Assembly: GCA_018694835.1 (NCBI GenBank)
Contig: JABHOG010000034.1
Coordinates: 1 to 64,000, forward strand
DNA: 64,000 nucleotides
Direction: 5' to 3'
Source of the DNA: Planctomycetota bacterium
Lineage (GTDB): Bacteria; Planctomycetota; UBA8108; UBA1146
Position 1 is the first letter of the stretch, and each line of letters starts with the position of its first letter. The position numbers were made by a program, and so were the translations under genes. Shown here in pieces: positions 19,095-28,639 of the stretch. The notes below the pieces were generated by a model, which was given only the letters and a program-made list of their open reading frames with translations, ran no database searches and had not been told where the DNA came from.

Positions 19095-19547
19095 ATGGCT
19101 CGACCTCTTCTGCCATTGGTGCAGGCCATCATCCTTTGCGACAGAGTTTACAAGGATGACGAGACACGCAAATGCGTGCTGGCTGGCACTTTCAACCAGA
19201 TCCCCCTGGCAGAGTTCCCTTGTGAATATCAGCCAGCATCACTGTACCTGAATCTGAGTGATTTCTCGGGTCAACACACCGTTTCATTCCGTTTCAAGCG
19301 TCTCGCAGATGACTCCATTCTCGAAGAGAGTCCCGAGTTTCCCCTCGAGCATTCAGATCGCAGAGAACACCATGAATGCATCTTTGAACTGCCACCGATG
19401 GAATTCCCAGAACCGGGACGCTACACCTGGGAAGTGGTCTTCAACGGGACCGAGGTGATCGGTACCGCCGATGTGGAAGCGGTGTTGCTGGAACTCAGCA
19501 GTCATGAAGAAGAGTTGAACGAGGGTCCGCAGGAGGAACAGAACTGA
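19095..19547 (+). CDS. Small conserved protein, DUF6941-like
   Basis: Cytoplasmic protein of about 150 residues with no signal sequence. The N-terminus PLVQAIILCDRVYKDDETRK followed by CVLAGTFNQI resembles the DUF6941 family, whose function is unknown. The rest looks like alternating beta strands with an acidic tail (ELSSHEEELNEGPQEEQN). The ATG at 19095 is chosen over a TTG at 19065 because the family-like sequence starts there. It is monocistronic and followed by a short tandem repeat. Confidence 0.65.
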   Translation: MARPLLPLVQAIILCDRVYKDDETRKCVLAGTFNQIPLAEFPCEYQPASLYLNLSDFSGQHTVSFRFKRLADDSILEESPEFPLEHSDRREHHECIFELPPMEFPEPGRYTWEVVFNGTEVIGTADVEAVLLELSSHEEELNEGPQEEQN

Positions 19548-19559
19548 TCGGCATCTCTG

Positions 19560-19610
19560 CAGTACCTCACTTCAGCACCTCACTGCAGCACCTCACTGCA
19601 GCACCTCTCC
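19560..19610. repeat. 13-bp tandem repeat, about 4 copies
   Basis: Units of CAGCACCTCACTG lie 12 bases after the stop of the DUF6941-like gene. The first and last copies are degenerate. No hairpin is evident. Confidence 0.8.
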
Positions 19611-19646
19611 TCGACCACTCCCATCGAGGGATCATGCCCGGGCCGA

Positions 19647-19985
19647 TTAGCCCGTCACCCCGTCACCCTCCGATTCCGCCTTGGATGCCGATTCCGCCTT
19701 GGATACCGATTCCGCTCCTACAATCTTGTTGAAGTGTCCACGTAGGATCTGAATCTTCCCCGGCTTGAGATTCACCAGTTGTTCCTCGAATAGCTGACGA
19801 AGTCGATGACGAGCCAGCAGGGCTGTAACCCTCGCAGCGACTCTCGGACTCGGATCCCTCAGCGTGGGAGCCATGACTCTGGCCTCATCCACTCCAGGAC
19901 CGAGAGCGAGGATCTCCTTCAACAGCGCCTTTCGCTCCCGCCCTCGCGATCCGAGATATTTCTCCATCAAACCTTCGGGAATCAT
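19647..19985 (-). CDS. Small HEAT-like repeat protein of unknown function
   Basis: Protein of 112 residues starting MIPEGLMEKYLGSRG. The ATG at 19985 overlaps the stop of the MuiA-like gene by 4 bases. It contains helical text with a HEAT-like segment (APTLRDPSPRVAARVTALLA) and a low-complexity tail in which AESxSK is repeated. No enzyme motif is visible. It is last in a four-gene operon whose other members are YceH and two MuiA-like exported proteins. No signal sequence is present, so it is probably cytoplasmic. Confidence 0.6.
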   Translation of the reverse strand: MIPEGLMEKYLGSRGRERKALLKEILALGPGVDEARVMAPTLRDPSPRVAARVTALLARHRLRQLFEEQLVNLKPGKIQILRGHFNKIVGAESVSKAESASKAESEGDGVTG

Positions 19986-21646
19986 CTCAATCGCTCCAGA
20001 AGATGTGCCTGATCCTTCCTTGCAGTGGCAATCCATTGCAAGATGAACTGGTTGGTTTCACCGGGTTCAAGCGAAACGACCCAGCGCACGATTCCATCCT
20101 CATTCAGTACCGGCTCTGGTGCTGTATCCGATCCCAGTTCGACATCGATTTCATTCAAGGTACTGAGAGGAATCCGATCCACCAGTTCGAAGGGAACACC
20201 AGCAGGAAACACCGAATCCACCGTGATCCTGAATGCTTTCTTCAGTTCGAGCTTCTTGCTGAAGGAACCAGCAGCGCCGGAGTGATCCTCGATCTCTACC
20301 TTTCGAACCAGAATGCGGCCCTCTGAGCCGAAATGGCGCGAGAATTCCTGCCCCGCTGCGACTCGTTCCACCCGTCCATCTCCAACATATGAATCTTCGC
20401 GAAAGCAGCTGACCTGGCCAGCCAAGAGGGGTGCGCCGCTTCCGTTGGTCAACTTCGCACGACGAAACACATGAGGACTCAGCAATGGAATCGACTGGTA
20501 ATCCAGCTGCGCATCCATCTGCTGCTCGGAAATCGTCACCAAATGGACACTACCGTCGGAAGGAATGCTTGCGGTGGCCCTCACATCAAATCGAATCGGC
20601 CCCGATCCAGCAACGACCTCTGCTCCAACCAGACTGCTGGCAGGTTTTTTTGCTGGAGGTGCCGCTGTAGCCATCGGCCTCCCTCTGGTGGATTCTCCAT
20701 CTCTACTGACTAATGACACATCGGCGACGGGCTCTTCTCTGCGAACCACCGCATCGACTCGTACGGGTATCAATGACGGAGGAGCCAACCCGAGCGAAGA
20801 TCGAGCAGTCGAAAGGGTCAACTTCACATCATTCCAGTCTTCTCCACTCTGCTGAATCACCTGGCCTCGGGAGATCCAGTTGACCTTCGAGGTCTCCTCG
20901 TCGAGTCTGGCTTCATGAACAGGAACCCAACGTGCACCGGGAACATCGTGGGCCAACTCAACCGTACCGGTCCCCTCTTCCTGAGCTTGAATCAAGACGA
21001 TCGCTGTCCATGTGGTTCGAGTGCTACCTTGCATCAGTGGAATCAAGTCCCCTTGGATGTCATCCCGCTTGATCTGGAATTCTGACATCTGGATCTCCAG
21101 TTGATCTCGTTGGAGCGAATGCTCGAGTTGTCGATCTGCGATCCACTGCTGCGCTTCTACGATTTGAGCGGCGCTGGTGTGGCCGAGGATCCCACCTTTC
21201 CCCACCTTTGAAACAGCATCTGCAAGGATCTTTGCGAGGCGCTGGGTGAGCAGTTTGAGCCGCTCAATCTCCTCAATCCTGGATTCCACTCCTTGCAGTT
21301 GGTCCGATACCAGAACCAGTTGGTGATTCAGGTCCTTCACCTCTTTCTGGAAATCTTCCTGGTGCACCTCCCGCTCCATGCGAACACCGAGTACCAGTCC
21401 AGGGAGATCCAGCAGTCGAGCCCTGACACTGGAAGGGTCGAGGCGATGAGGAAGTCCCTTGAGGATCACTTCCTTCGATCCGATCGACATCTCCACTGGA
21501 ATGCTGCGATGGACTCGCGCGCGATCCTCAAAAACTGTCACGGCAGATGGGGCCACCACCACGCCATCGGAAACCGCGGCTCCATTGGTCATCAGTGGAA
21601 GATGCAAGATCACGGTCAATGTAGTGATCAGGATGGACTTTCTCAT
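19982..21646 (-). CDS. MuiA-family (DUF4139) exported protein, copy 1
   Basis: Exported protein of 554 residues, named after the mucoidy inhibitor A family. It has a signal peptide (ILITTLTVILHLPLMTNGAA), an N-terminal DUF4140-like beta domain (VTVFEDRARVHRSIPVEM), a coiled coil (about 95-150), and a large C-terminal DUF4139 beta domain with WTAIVLIQAQ, ARWVPVHEARLDEE and GRILVRKVEIEDHSG. The biochemical role of the family is unknown. It overlaps both neighbours by 4 bases. The second copy lies immediately upstream and is divergent. Confidence 0.8.
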   Translation of the reverse strand: MRKSILITTLTVILHLPLMTNGAAVSDGVVVAPSAVTVFEDRARVHRSIPVEMSIGSKEVILKGLPHRLDPSSVRARLLDLPGLVLGVRMEREVHQEDFQKEVKDLNHQLVLVSDQLQGVESRIEEIERLKLLTQRLAKILADAVSKVGKGGILGHTSAAQIVEAQQWIADRQLEHSLQRDQLEIQMSEFQIKRDDIQGDLIPLMQGSTRTTWTAIVLIQAQEEGTGTVELAHDVPGARWVPVHEARLDEETSKVNWISRGQVIQQSGEDWNDVKLTLSTARSSLGLAPPSLIPVRVDAVVRREEPVADVSLVSRDGESTRGRPMATAAPPAKKPASSLVGAEVVAGSGPIRFDVRATASIPSDGSVHLVTISEQQMDAQLDYQSIPLLSPHVFRRAKLTNGSGAPLLAGQVSCFREDSYVGDGRVERVAAGQEFSRHFGSEGRILVRKVEIEDHSGAAGSFSKKLELKKAFRITVDSVFPAGVPFELVDRIPLSTLNEIDVELGSDTAPEPVLNEDGIVRWVVSLEPGETNQFILQWIATARKDQAHLLERLR

Positions 21647-23535
21647 CGTCCCTCCTCCTCTCCACGTTCAGGTGCTTCTCGTCTCATCAGTTCAACATCT
21701 AGTGGCGCCTCAATCGACCATATGAACTCGATCGATTCAGTGATTCCAGCGGCCAGGTCAACTTCCCAGGAGAGCAGTCCGGACTTTGAATCGAGGCCCG
21801 TCGGAAGTGGATCAGACTTCGTCCGATCCACCCTGATCTTCAGAGACTCCGATTCCGTGAAAGGGATCCGCTCCCGGATCAACACCTGCACCATCTCATC
21901 GTGAAAATTGGTGACCTTCAATTGCAGGTCCGTCTGATAAATCTTGGCCTTCGAGAAGAGACCCACTTCATCTTCTGAATCTCTCTGGATTCTCTCGACT
22001 ACTACCTGCCCATCGACACCCAGATTCAGTTCCAGATCCTCCCCTGGTGCGGTGGTTTCTATCCAGGCCTGCCCCAGGTAATCCGCGTCGAGGAACACGG
22101 ACACCGATCCACTCAGCAACGGATCGGATCCGGACAGGGAAGCGATGACGCGCCTGAACACGGCTGTACTCAGTTCAGGAGCACACGTCCTTTCCTCATC
22201 AAACTCGAGATTCTTGACCGAGTAGAGCAGTCTGTGCTGCTGGCCATCGGATGGAATAGCCTCTGGCTTGACCGACGAAAAAATCCTCAAGAATCCGCGG
22301 TTGGAATTGGAAGGCAATTGCCCGCGGTATCTTTGAGATTTGTACAGGTTCCCGTCTGACTTCAACCGACCGCTCCGCAGGCCCTTCTTTTCCGATGCCA
22401 GGGAAGCACCCTCTGAGATGGTTCCAGTTTCGGAATCCCGATCCGAGTACCATGCCAGTTGGTTTCTTTTGAACTCATACACTTCGCCGAGCTTGCCTGC
22501 TGTCTCCTGTGGATCGAGCGACAGCCTGACTCCCAGGTCCATTTCTCGGCCAGGGATATCCCCCAAACTGTACCCTGCGAAATCCTTATTGAAGGCATCT
22601 TGATCCAGATAACGCTCTCGGCCGATCACCAGCGACGCCAGTTCAGGGATCCCCGATCCCCGCTCCGGAGTGGATGTCGAAAATCGTACCGGGACTTCTG
22701 GCCAATCCTCGCCGGTAGCCTGCCCAACCACTGCAAAGGCTCGAATCTGTAGCGACCCTGCACTGGAATTCACATCGATCTCGTAGTGCGGTTGCCAGCT
22801 CGCTTGTGGTATCAAATAGCGCACTCGAATCGCTCCACCTTTTCCGCTCAGATCCTGGAGCCCGACATGAATCATCGCCCTCTCCCGGTTCCCGATCTGC
22901 TCCAGATTCGCCAGTTCCTCACGAGCCTGCTGATGAAGATTCTTGGCTTCTCGGATGCGAGGTGCCAGCGTTGCACTGGAGCTTGCGGCATCAGCCATTC
23001 CTTGTTGCACCAGATCCAGCAACCCTGCCCAGTGGGTCAAATCCATCAAATTCGCTCCGTCATGCTCGTCACCGAGTTCTGGAAGTAGTTCGGCGAAACG
23101 GGAACGCATCCGTTTCAGGGCGGCGTCTTCACGTTGCAAGACGAGAAGCTGATCCTTTCGCTCCTTGAGCAGAATCCTCTTTGCCTGGGTCTGCTCCGAT
23201 TCCACAGGTTCACCGCGATTGCGTTGAACCTGAACCGAAGCCGCCGAGAGATTAGGGGAGCCACTGACCTCGATAGACGCGTCGATGATCGATGCGGGAA
23301 GTGGACCGATCCGAATCGACCTCAGTCCGATCTCTCCCTCTGTGACACCAATGGTTCTCTCGACTCTTGCATGACTCGAGTAAATGATCACGGCGGTCAC
23401 TTCACCCGCCACCCCATTTGTGGTGTCCTCCACTCCATTCGAGGCATGCAACAGAGTGGGAACTCCTGCACAGATGGTCAGGAGGATGACCAGCCATGGT
23501 CGATGGCAGTCGCGGGCAGAAGTACAGGGGACCAT
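21643..23535 (-). CDS. MuiA-family (DUF4139) exported protein, copy 2
   Basis: Exported protein of about 630 residues with the same order as copy 1: signal peptide (WLVILLTICAGVPTLLHASN), beta domain with VIIYSSHARVERTIGV, a coiled coil of about 120 residues (KRILLKERKDQLLVLQRED), and the DUF4139 domain (IRVRYLIPQASWQPHYEIDV). It carries a longer central insert than copy 1. The ATG at 23535 has AAAGG and GGAG upstream and gives a proper signal peptide. A GTG at 23580, which overlaps the YceH stop, is the alternative. It is translationally coupled to copy 1 (ATGA). Confidence 0.8.
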   Translation of the reverse strand: MVPCTSARDCHRPWLVILLTICAGVPTLLHASNGVEDTTNGVAGEVTAVIIYSSHARVERTIGVTEGEIGLRSIRIGPLPASIIDASIEVSGSPNLSAASVQVQRNRGEPVESEQTQAKRILLKERKDQLLVLQREDAALKRMRSRFAELLPELGDEHDGANLMDLTHWAGLLDLVQQGMADAASSSATLAPRIREAKNLHQQAREELANLEQIGNRERAMIHVGLQDLSGKGGAIRVRYLIPQASWQPHYEIDVNSSAGSLQIRAFAVVGQATGEDWPEVPVRFSTSTPERGSGIPELASLVIGRERYLDQDAFNKDFAGYSLGDIPGREMDLGVRLSLDPQETAGKLGEVYEFKRNQLAWYSDRDSETGTISEGASLASEKKGLRSGRLKSDGNLYKSQRYRGQLPSNSNRGFLRIFSSVKPEAIPSDGQQHRLLYSVKNLEFDEERTCAPELSTAVFRRVIASLSGSDPLLSGSVSVFLDADYLGQAWIETTAPGEDLELNLGVDGQVVVERIQRDSEDEVGLFSKAKIYQTDLQLKVTNFHDEMVQVLIRERIPFTESESLKIRVDRTKSDPLPTGLDSKSGLLSWEVDLAAGITESIEFIWSIEAPLDVELMRREAPERGEEEGR

Positions 23536-23576
23536 TTCTCCACCTTTCTGGTGACTATTCGACATGAATCTACTCA

Positions 23577-24281
23577 TCACTGATCAATTTGTTCCAGCTG
23601 CTCCACTCTGTACCGCAACTCCTGTACCAGTTTCTCAAGTCGCTCGAGCCTGTCCGGCTCGTCAGGCGGTGTGTTCCGTGGCTGTGTTTCCGTTGACTGC
23701 AGGCTGCTTTCATTGCGAGGTCGAGTCTCGGTGGTCGTGATCCCCGTCTCTTCAGCGACTCGCTGACGTTGAATCGCGGACTCCGATTGGAGCATGTGAC
23801 CCCAACGCACTCCCCGCCTGACTCCTTCTGGACTGAAACGACTGGCCAGAGGAGGAGAGTGCTCTGCCAGATCCACGAGTACATCCTCGAGGGCTGAAAG
23901 GTCCGGCACATCTTTCATCCGAGAAGCACGGGTTCTCAACTCCCCGAGGGTTTGAGGACCACGCAGAAGCATCTCGGCCAGAACCGCCATCGCCTGACCA
24001 GTCAGAGACAGTCGCCCCGTCAATTCCTGGCGCCATTTTCCGACACGGGATCCCGCACCATGAACCTGTGTGGCAAACCCTGCTCGACCCAGTCCCGTAA
24101 GAACCTCATCGACTTCATCTTCCATCCAGGAGACCACCGGATCACGACTCGATTTTTGATTACAACCGACGACGACCTGGTTGAGGGTCAACGGATAGGA
24201 ATGTGGAGTCGTCAGCGATTTCTCGATGAGGACTCCCAGGACTCTTTGCTGACGCTCATCAAAGATGATTGGTTCTGCCAT
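23577..24281 (-). CDS. YceH family protein (DUF480)
   Basis: Soluble protein of about 234 residues with tandem winged-helix character. The first domain reads RQQRVLGVLIEKSLTTPHSY followed by PLTLNQVVVGCNQKSSRDPV, the YceH signature. The second contains QAMAVLAEMLLRGPQTLGEL. A C-terminal coiled coil (LERLEKLVQELRYRVEQLEQ) follows. The function of YceH is not established; a DNA- or RNA-binding role fits the fold. The ATG at 24281 is preferred to a GTG at 24296. It is first in the operon with the MuiA pair. Confidence 0.85.
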   Translation of the reverse strand: MAEPIIFDERQQRVLGVLIEKSLTTPHSYPLTLNQVVVGCNQKSSRDPVVSWMEDEVDEVLTGLGRAGFATQVHGAGSRVGKWRQELTGRLSLTGQAMAVLAEMLLRGPQTLGELRTRASRMKDVPDLSALEDVLVDLAEHSPPLASRFSPEGVRRGVRWGHMLQSESAIQRQRVAEETGITTTETRPRNESSLQSTETQPRNTPPDEPDRLERLEKLVQELRYRVEQLEQIDQ

Positions 24282-24494
24282 GAGATTCTTTTCCACTGAG
24301 ATTGTCTGCTGACCGGGAATTGACCGGATTCTGGTAAGTAAGACAGGGTAAGGCGAGAAACGAGGCGGATCGAGGGTGCATTCATTTCATCCTCACCTCC
24401 ACCCCCATCGCTCGATTCTCCAGAGGTTCTGATTCGCTTCCACCCCTGTATCGGGCTAACCTTTCCTGATCTAACTCCAGAGCAGAGGGAAGAG

Positions 24495-25094
24495 ATGTCT
24501 CGTAAGCGAAGAATCGATCAGCACAGGGCAGACGCCGACCAGCGGGAGCACAGAACGCGACCCGAGTTGTACTTGATTCTCGACAACATCCGAAGCCTGA
24601 CCAATGTCGGCTCCATCTTTCGAGCAGCCGACGGATTCGGAACGCGCAAGATTTTCTTGTGCGGCATCACCCCCACCCCACCTCGACCGGAAATTGCCAA
24701 GATCTCGCTCGGAGCCGAAGAAACCACCGCATGGGAGCACATGGAGGATCCGGCCAAGGCGGTGAGAGTGCTACAAAACCAAGGGGTCACTGTTCTTGCG
24801 CTGGAGCAAACAGATTCTTCGACTCCCCTCTACGATGCCGTGCTACCTCATCCGCTGGCCATCGTAGTGGGCCACGAGGTAGTTGGAGTCGATGAGCAGG
24901 TTCTTCACCTGTGTGACGGGTCCATCGAGATTCCGATGTTTGGATCCAAGCATTCCCACAATGTCGCCACAGCAACCGGCGTGATCCTTTCCGAGGTTCG
25001 AAGAAATTGGCTATCGATGGAGAATCCCACACCATGGGAACTTCATGGTGACTCCAATTCGATAAGTCCTCATATCGAAAAGGACATCCGATGA
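24495..25094 (+). CDS. SpoU/TrmH-family RNA 2'-O-methyltransferase
   Basis: Protein of 199 residues in the SPOUT superfamily. It shows motif 1 LDNIRSLTNVGSIFRAADGF, motif 2 IVVGHEVVGVDEQVL and motif 3 IEIPMFGSKHSHNVATATGV, which together form the trefoil knot that binds SAM. The target could be tRNA or rRNA; a lone catalytic domain of this size fits TrmH-like tRNA or 23S enzymes. A good ribosome site (AGAGGGAAG) precedes the ATG. It overlaps the RNase HII-like gene by 4 bases, which suggests an RNA-metabolism pair. Confidence 0.88.
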   Translation: MSRKRRIDQHRADADQREHRTRPELYLILDNIRSLTNVGSIFRAADGFGTRKIFLCGITPTPPRPEIAKISLGAEETTAWEHMEDPAKAVRVLQNQGVTVLALEQTDSSTPLYDAVLPHPLAIVVGHEVVGVDEQVLHLCDGSIEIPMFGSKHSHNVATATGVILSEVRRNWLSMENPTPWELHGDSNSISPHIEKDIR

Positions 25095-26068
25095 CTCAAT
25101 GGCTCGCAGGAATCGATGAAGCGGGATATGGACCTCGACTCGGTCCGATGGTCGTTGCCATGGCGACATTGAAATGTGAAGAGGAAATCACAGCACTCGA
25201 TCCATGGAAGCAACTGGCTCCCTTGGTCGGTGAGGCCGGACGAAAAAAATCAGACGTCATCTCGATTGCCGATTCGAAAAAGTTACACCGCTCGGGCACA
25301 GGAGATCTTTCACGACTCGAAGAAGGCGTCCTCGCTTTCGTCGCTGTAGAGAAGGGCTCATTGCCTCGCTCCTTTCGAGAGTTGATCGATCATTGCACCC
25401 AGGGCAGGTCCGATTATCTCGATCAGTATCCCTGGTACCGCGGATTCGATCTTGAATTACCCCATTCCTGCTCTGCCATGAACCTGAACGGCAAGGTCCG
25501 AAGACTGGAACGGCAACTTGATCGTGCCTCGATTCAAGCCGGAGAAGTAAGAGCGATTCCACTCGAGGTCAGGGAATTCAATTCAGAAGTCATCGCACAT
25601 GGCAGCAAAGGAAAAGTAGATGCCTGGGCTATGGGACGATTCTTGAAGTGGCTATGGCATCAGAAGGATCGGCAGCAGATCGAAGCATGGGCCGATCGTC
25701 TGGGAGGAACCGAGAGATATGGACCTCTGCTGATTCCTCTGTTTGATGATTCCCATTTCAAGATTCTCGAACAGAACCGAGATCGGCAATCTTACCGAGC
25801 CACATCCTCGGATGGAGATCGTGTCCTCAGGGTTCACTTTCGCAAGGATTGTGAACAATTCAGTTTTTGTACCGCACTGGCTTCCATGACCGCCAAGTAT
25901 CTCAGGGAACTCCACATGGTGCTGCTCAACCGCTGGTGGTCGACTCACGTCACGAATCTGAAGCCCACGGCTGGCTATCCCCAGGATGCGGGTCGATTCA
26001 TCGGTGAGGTGGAAGCAGCGCGCAAGGAACTGGGGATTGAATCGTCATTACTGGTGAGAAGTCGATAG
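25091..26068 (+). CDS. RNase HII-like protein with long inserts
   Basis: Cytoplasmic protein of 325 residues, against about 200 for ordinary RNase HII. It begins with WLAGIDEAGYGPRLGPMVVA, which matches the RNase HII active-site start (DEAGxGP). It continues with ADSKKL, then a ~170-residue insert, and returns to SMTAKYLRELHM and PTAGYPQDAGRF, counterparts of the family SxIAK and KGYGT elements. The four acidic catalytic positions cannot all be assigned by eye. RNA-DNA hybrid cleavage is likely but a divergent substrate is possible. The start overlaps the SpoU gene by 4 bases. Confidence 0.68.
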   Translation: MTQWLAGIDEAGYGPRLGPMVVAMATLKCEEEITALDPWKQLAPLVGEAGRKKSDVISIADSKKLHRSGTGDLSRLEEGVLAFVAVEKGSLPRSFRELIDHCTQGRSDYLDQYPWYRGFDLELPHSCSAMNLNGKVRRLERQLDRASIQAGEVRAIPLEVREFNSEVIAHGSKGKVDAWAMGRFLKWLWHQKDRQQIEAWADRLGGTERYGPLLIPLFDDSHFKILEQNRDRQSYRATSSDGDRVLRVHFRKDCEQFSFCTALASMTAKYLRELHMVLLNRWWSTHVTNLKPTAGYPQDAGRFIGEVEAARKELGIESSLLVRSR

Positions 26069-26198
26069 GCGCCGTGTGAACTCTACTGGAGCGGTTTCGT
26101 TGCCAATTGGGTGGCTCTAGGCTACCGTTTCATCCGTCCCAGAACGCCTCGTTCTCGCTCCATGCGAAATCCAGGCGAAATCCTCGAAGGAGTTTCCC

Positions 26199-27911
26199 TT
26201 GGCCCAGCCGAAACCGACTTCAGACCTCGCCATCGCAAGAGCAGCAACATTGCTCGATATTCGAAAAGTTGCCGCCCGATATGACCTCGATGAAGACCAC
26301 TTGATTCTCCATGGGAATCACATGGCAAAGGTCAACCTGTCGATTCTCGACCAGATCAGCGACCGCCCACAAGGCAAGTACATCGACGTGACCGCCATCA
26401 ATCCCACACCACTGGGAGAAGGAAAAACGGTCACCACTATCGGGTTGGGCCAGGGTCTCAATCACATCGGGAAGAAAGCAGTCTCGACCATTCGCCAGCC
26501 CTCGATGGGACCAGTGTTTGGCATCAAGGGTGGAGCAGCGGGCGGCGGCCAGAGCCAGGTGATCCCGATGGAGGACTTCAACCTACATCTCACCGGGGAT
26601 ACCCATGCCGTTGGCCTGGCTAACAACCTGCTGGCTGCATGGGTCGACACATCGACACTGATGGGGAACCCACATCGAATTGATCCTCAAAGTGTCAGTT
26701 GGAGAAGGTGCCTCGATGTCAATGATCGGACGCTTCGGCAGATGATCGTTGGGCTCGGGGGGCCCAAGAACGGCATCCCCAGGGAGACCGGTTTTGATAT
26801 CACCAGTGCCAGTGAGGTGATGGCGATCCTCGGCCTCAGTTCGGATGCAAAAGATCTGCGAACTCGCCTCGGTCGCATTGTGGTCGGTCTCAACCAAGAT
26901 GGTGACCCTGTCACGGCGGAACAGCTCGGCGCAGCAGGTGCGATGGCTGTGGTGCTGAAGGAAGCGATCCATCCGACCTTCATGCAAACTCTGGAGGGCA
27001 CCGGCTGCTTTGTTCACACCGGTCCATTTGCCAACATCGCTCACGGGAATTCCTCCATCGTGGCCGACCGAATCGCCCTGAAACTGTGCGACTATGTCGT
27101 CACGGAAAGCGGATTTGGCGCAGACATGGGAGCCGAGAAGTTCTTCAACATCAAATGCCGGATCAGCGGAATGAAACCAGATGCGGCGGTGGTCGTGGCC
27201 ACCATTCGAGCGTTGAAGGTTCACAGCGGCCGATACAAGGTCACTCCTGGCAAACCTCTCCCCGAAGAAATCTTGCGGGAAGACATTTCCGCCATCGAAG
27301 ATGGGATAGGTAACCTCCAGCGGCACATCGAGAATGTTGGGAAGTTCGGAGTTCCAGTGGTGGTCGCCCTCAACCGATTCCCGACCGACACGGATGGCGA
27401 AGTGGAAGCGGTGCTGGACCTCGCAAAATCGGCGGGCGCCTTCGATGCCGTGATCTCGGATGTTCATACCAATGGAGGTGCCGGAGGCGCTGCACTTGCA
27501 GATGCCGTGGTCAGAGCATGCTCGGAGGTCACCGCAGAGTTCAAGACTCTTTATCCAGATGAGATGTCTATCAAGAACAAGATCGGAACCATCTGTCAGG
27601 AAATCTATCGTGCTGACGGAGTTGACTTCAAACCCGCCGCTCGAAAAGCGATCAAGCGCTTCGAGAAGATGGGGTTGGATCACTTACCAATTTGCATGGC
27701 AAAGACTCAGTACTCCTTCTCGGATGATCCGAAGAAGGTCGGTGCGCCCGAGAACTTCCGGATGACGGTGCGAGACATACGGCTCTCTGCTGGTGCTGGG
27801 TATCTTTATGCCCTGACCGGAGACATCATGACAATGCCGGGACTCGGATCAAAGCCTGCCCTGCTCAATATTGATCTCGATGAAGAGGGCATGCCGCTGG
27901 GACTCTTCTAG
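26199..27911 (+). CDS. fhs: Formate--tetrahydrofolate ligase
   Basis: One-carbon enzyme that makes 10-formyl-THF from formate, THF and ATP in the cytoplasm. The 570-residue length is typical (about 556). It shows the ATP-binding loop TPLGEGKTVTTIGLGQGL, then IRQPSMGPVFGIKGGAAGGG, and the C-terminal motif VHTNGGAGGAALADAVV with later GDIMTMPGLGSKPA. A TTG start is preceded by AAGGAG at a good distance. It appears to be alone; no other Wood-Ljungdahl genes are in view, so biosynthetic one-carbon supply is the default role. Confidence 0.95.
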   Translation: MAQPKPTSDLAIARAATLLDIRKVAARYDLDEDHLILHGNHMAKVNLSILDQISDRPQGKYIDVTAINPTPLGEGKTVTTIGLGQGLNHIGKKAVSTIRQPSMGPVFGIKGGAAGGGQSQVIPMEDFNLHLTGDTHAVGLANNLLAAWVDTSTLMGNPHRIDPQSVSWRRCLDVNDRTLRQMIVGLGGPKNGIPRETGFDITSASEVMAILGLSSDAKDLRTRLGRIVVGLNQDGDPVTAEQLGAAGAMAVVLKEAIHPTFMQTLEGTGCFVHTGPFANIAHGNSSIVADRIALKLCDYVVTESGFGADMGAEKFFNIKCRISGMKPDAAVVVATIRALKVHSGRYKVTPGKPLPEEILREDISAIEDGIGNLQRHIENVGKFGVPVVVALNRFPTDTDGEVEAVLDLAKSAGAFDAVISDVHTNGGAGGAALADAVVRACSEVTAEFKTLYPDEMSIKNKIGTICQEIYRADGVDFKPAARKAIKRFEKMGLDHLPICMAKTQYSFSDDPKKVGAPENFRMTVRDIRLSAGAGYLYALTGDIMTMPGLGSKPALLNIDLDEEGMPLGLF

Positions 27912-27931
27912 AAGTGTGAATTGAAGAGAAG

Positions 27932-28639
27932 ATGATCATTATACTCATCACATGGATGGCAATCGCAGCACCAACAACTACTGATGATGTGGTAGCCAAG
28001 CCCTTTGTCGTCTCCGGTTCGATCAAGTCCCTCGGAACAAAAGAAGCACCGGACAAGACCCTGGTCGTTCGCGACAGGAAGGGCAATATCCAGGTCAAAC
28101 TGCTACCGAGTACCATCATCGAGGTTCACAAGATCACCACGATCGGAGATCTCGATGGAGGCTCGACGATTCATGTTCTCGCTCGTAAGCAGGCAGAACA
28201 ACTCGGAGCCGGTGGCGCTCGCTATCCACCGATGTTGATCCAGATCCAGTGCATCGTCACGGGCTCCTTCAAACCTCCGAAGGTGCCAGCCAAACTGGCC
28301 GCCCAGGGTCTGGTGTGGACCTCAGGAACCCTCAAGTCGGTCGAGAATGGTCGAGAGCGAGAGGTGGGCGAATACCGCCTGGGGACTGCACTCGGAAGCG
28401 ATGTCCTGCAGATTGAGCGGAAGAAAATCAAGGTGCTGAAGAAGCGGCAGAAGGTATTTCTTGCGGGGTACCTCGATGATTCCGATCGCAAGAATAGGTC
28501 TCTCGAAGCGATCGAGATCCTGATACTGGATCCACGCTGGAAAAAGTATCCCTCGACTCACGATCTTCAATCTCGCAAGCCGCCACTGCGAAAGAAAAAG
28601 GGAGAGGATCCTCCCGAAGAGGACGATTTACCCTTCTAG
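27932..28639 (+). CDS. Secreted hypothetical protein
   Basis: Protein of 235 residues with a short hydrophobic N-terminus (MIIILITWMAIAAP), probably exported. Two similar beta-rich halves follow (VSGSIKSLGTKEAPDKTLVV; WTSGTLKSVENGREREVGEY), each perhaps an OB- or SH3-like barrel. The C-terminus is charged and Pro-rich (PPLRKKKGEDPPEEDDLPF). I do not recognise the family. It lies 20 bases after fhs and may share its transcript. Its stop and that of the convergent SprT-like gene share CTAG at 28636-28639. Confidence 0.65.
   Translation: MIIILITWMAIAAPTTTDDVVAKPFVVSGSIKSLGTKEAPDKTLVVRDRKGNIQVKLLPSTIIEVHKITTIGDLDGGSTIHVLARKQAEQLGAGGARYPPMLIQIQCIVTGSFKPPKVPAKLAAQGLVWTSGTLKSVENGREREVGEYRLGTALGSDVLQIERKKIKVLKKRQKVFLAGYLDDSDRKNRSLEAIEILILDPRWKKYPSTHDLQSRKPPLRKKKGEDPPEEDDLPF

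Noticed and set aside
26583-27683. Long open frame on the minus strand opposite fhs
   Set aside because: It is the complement of a strongly coding gene and matches no family.
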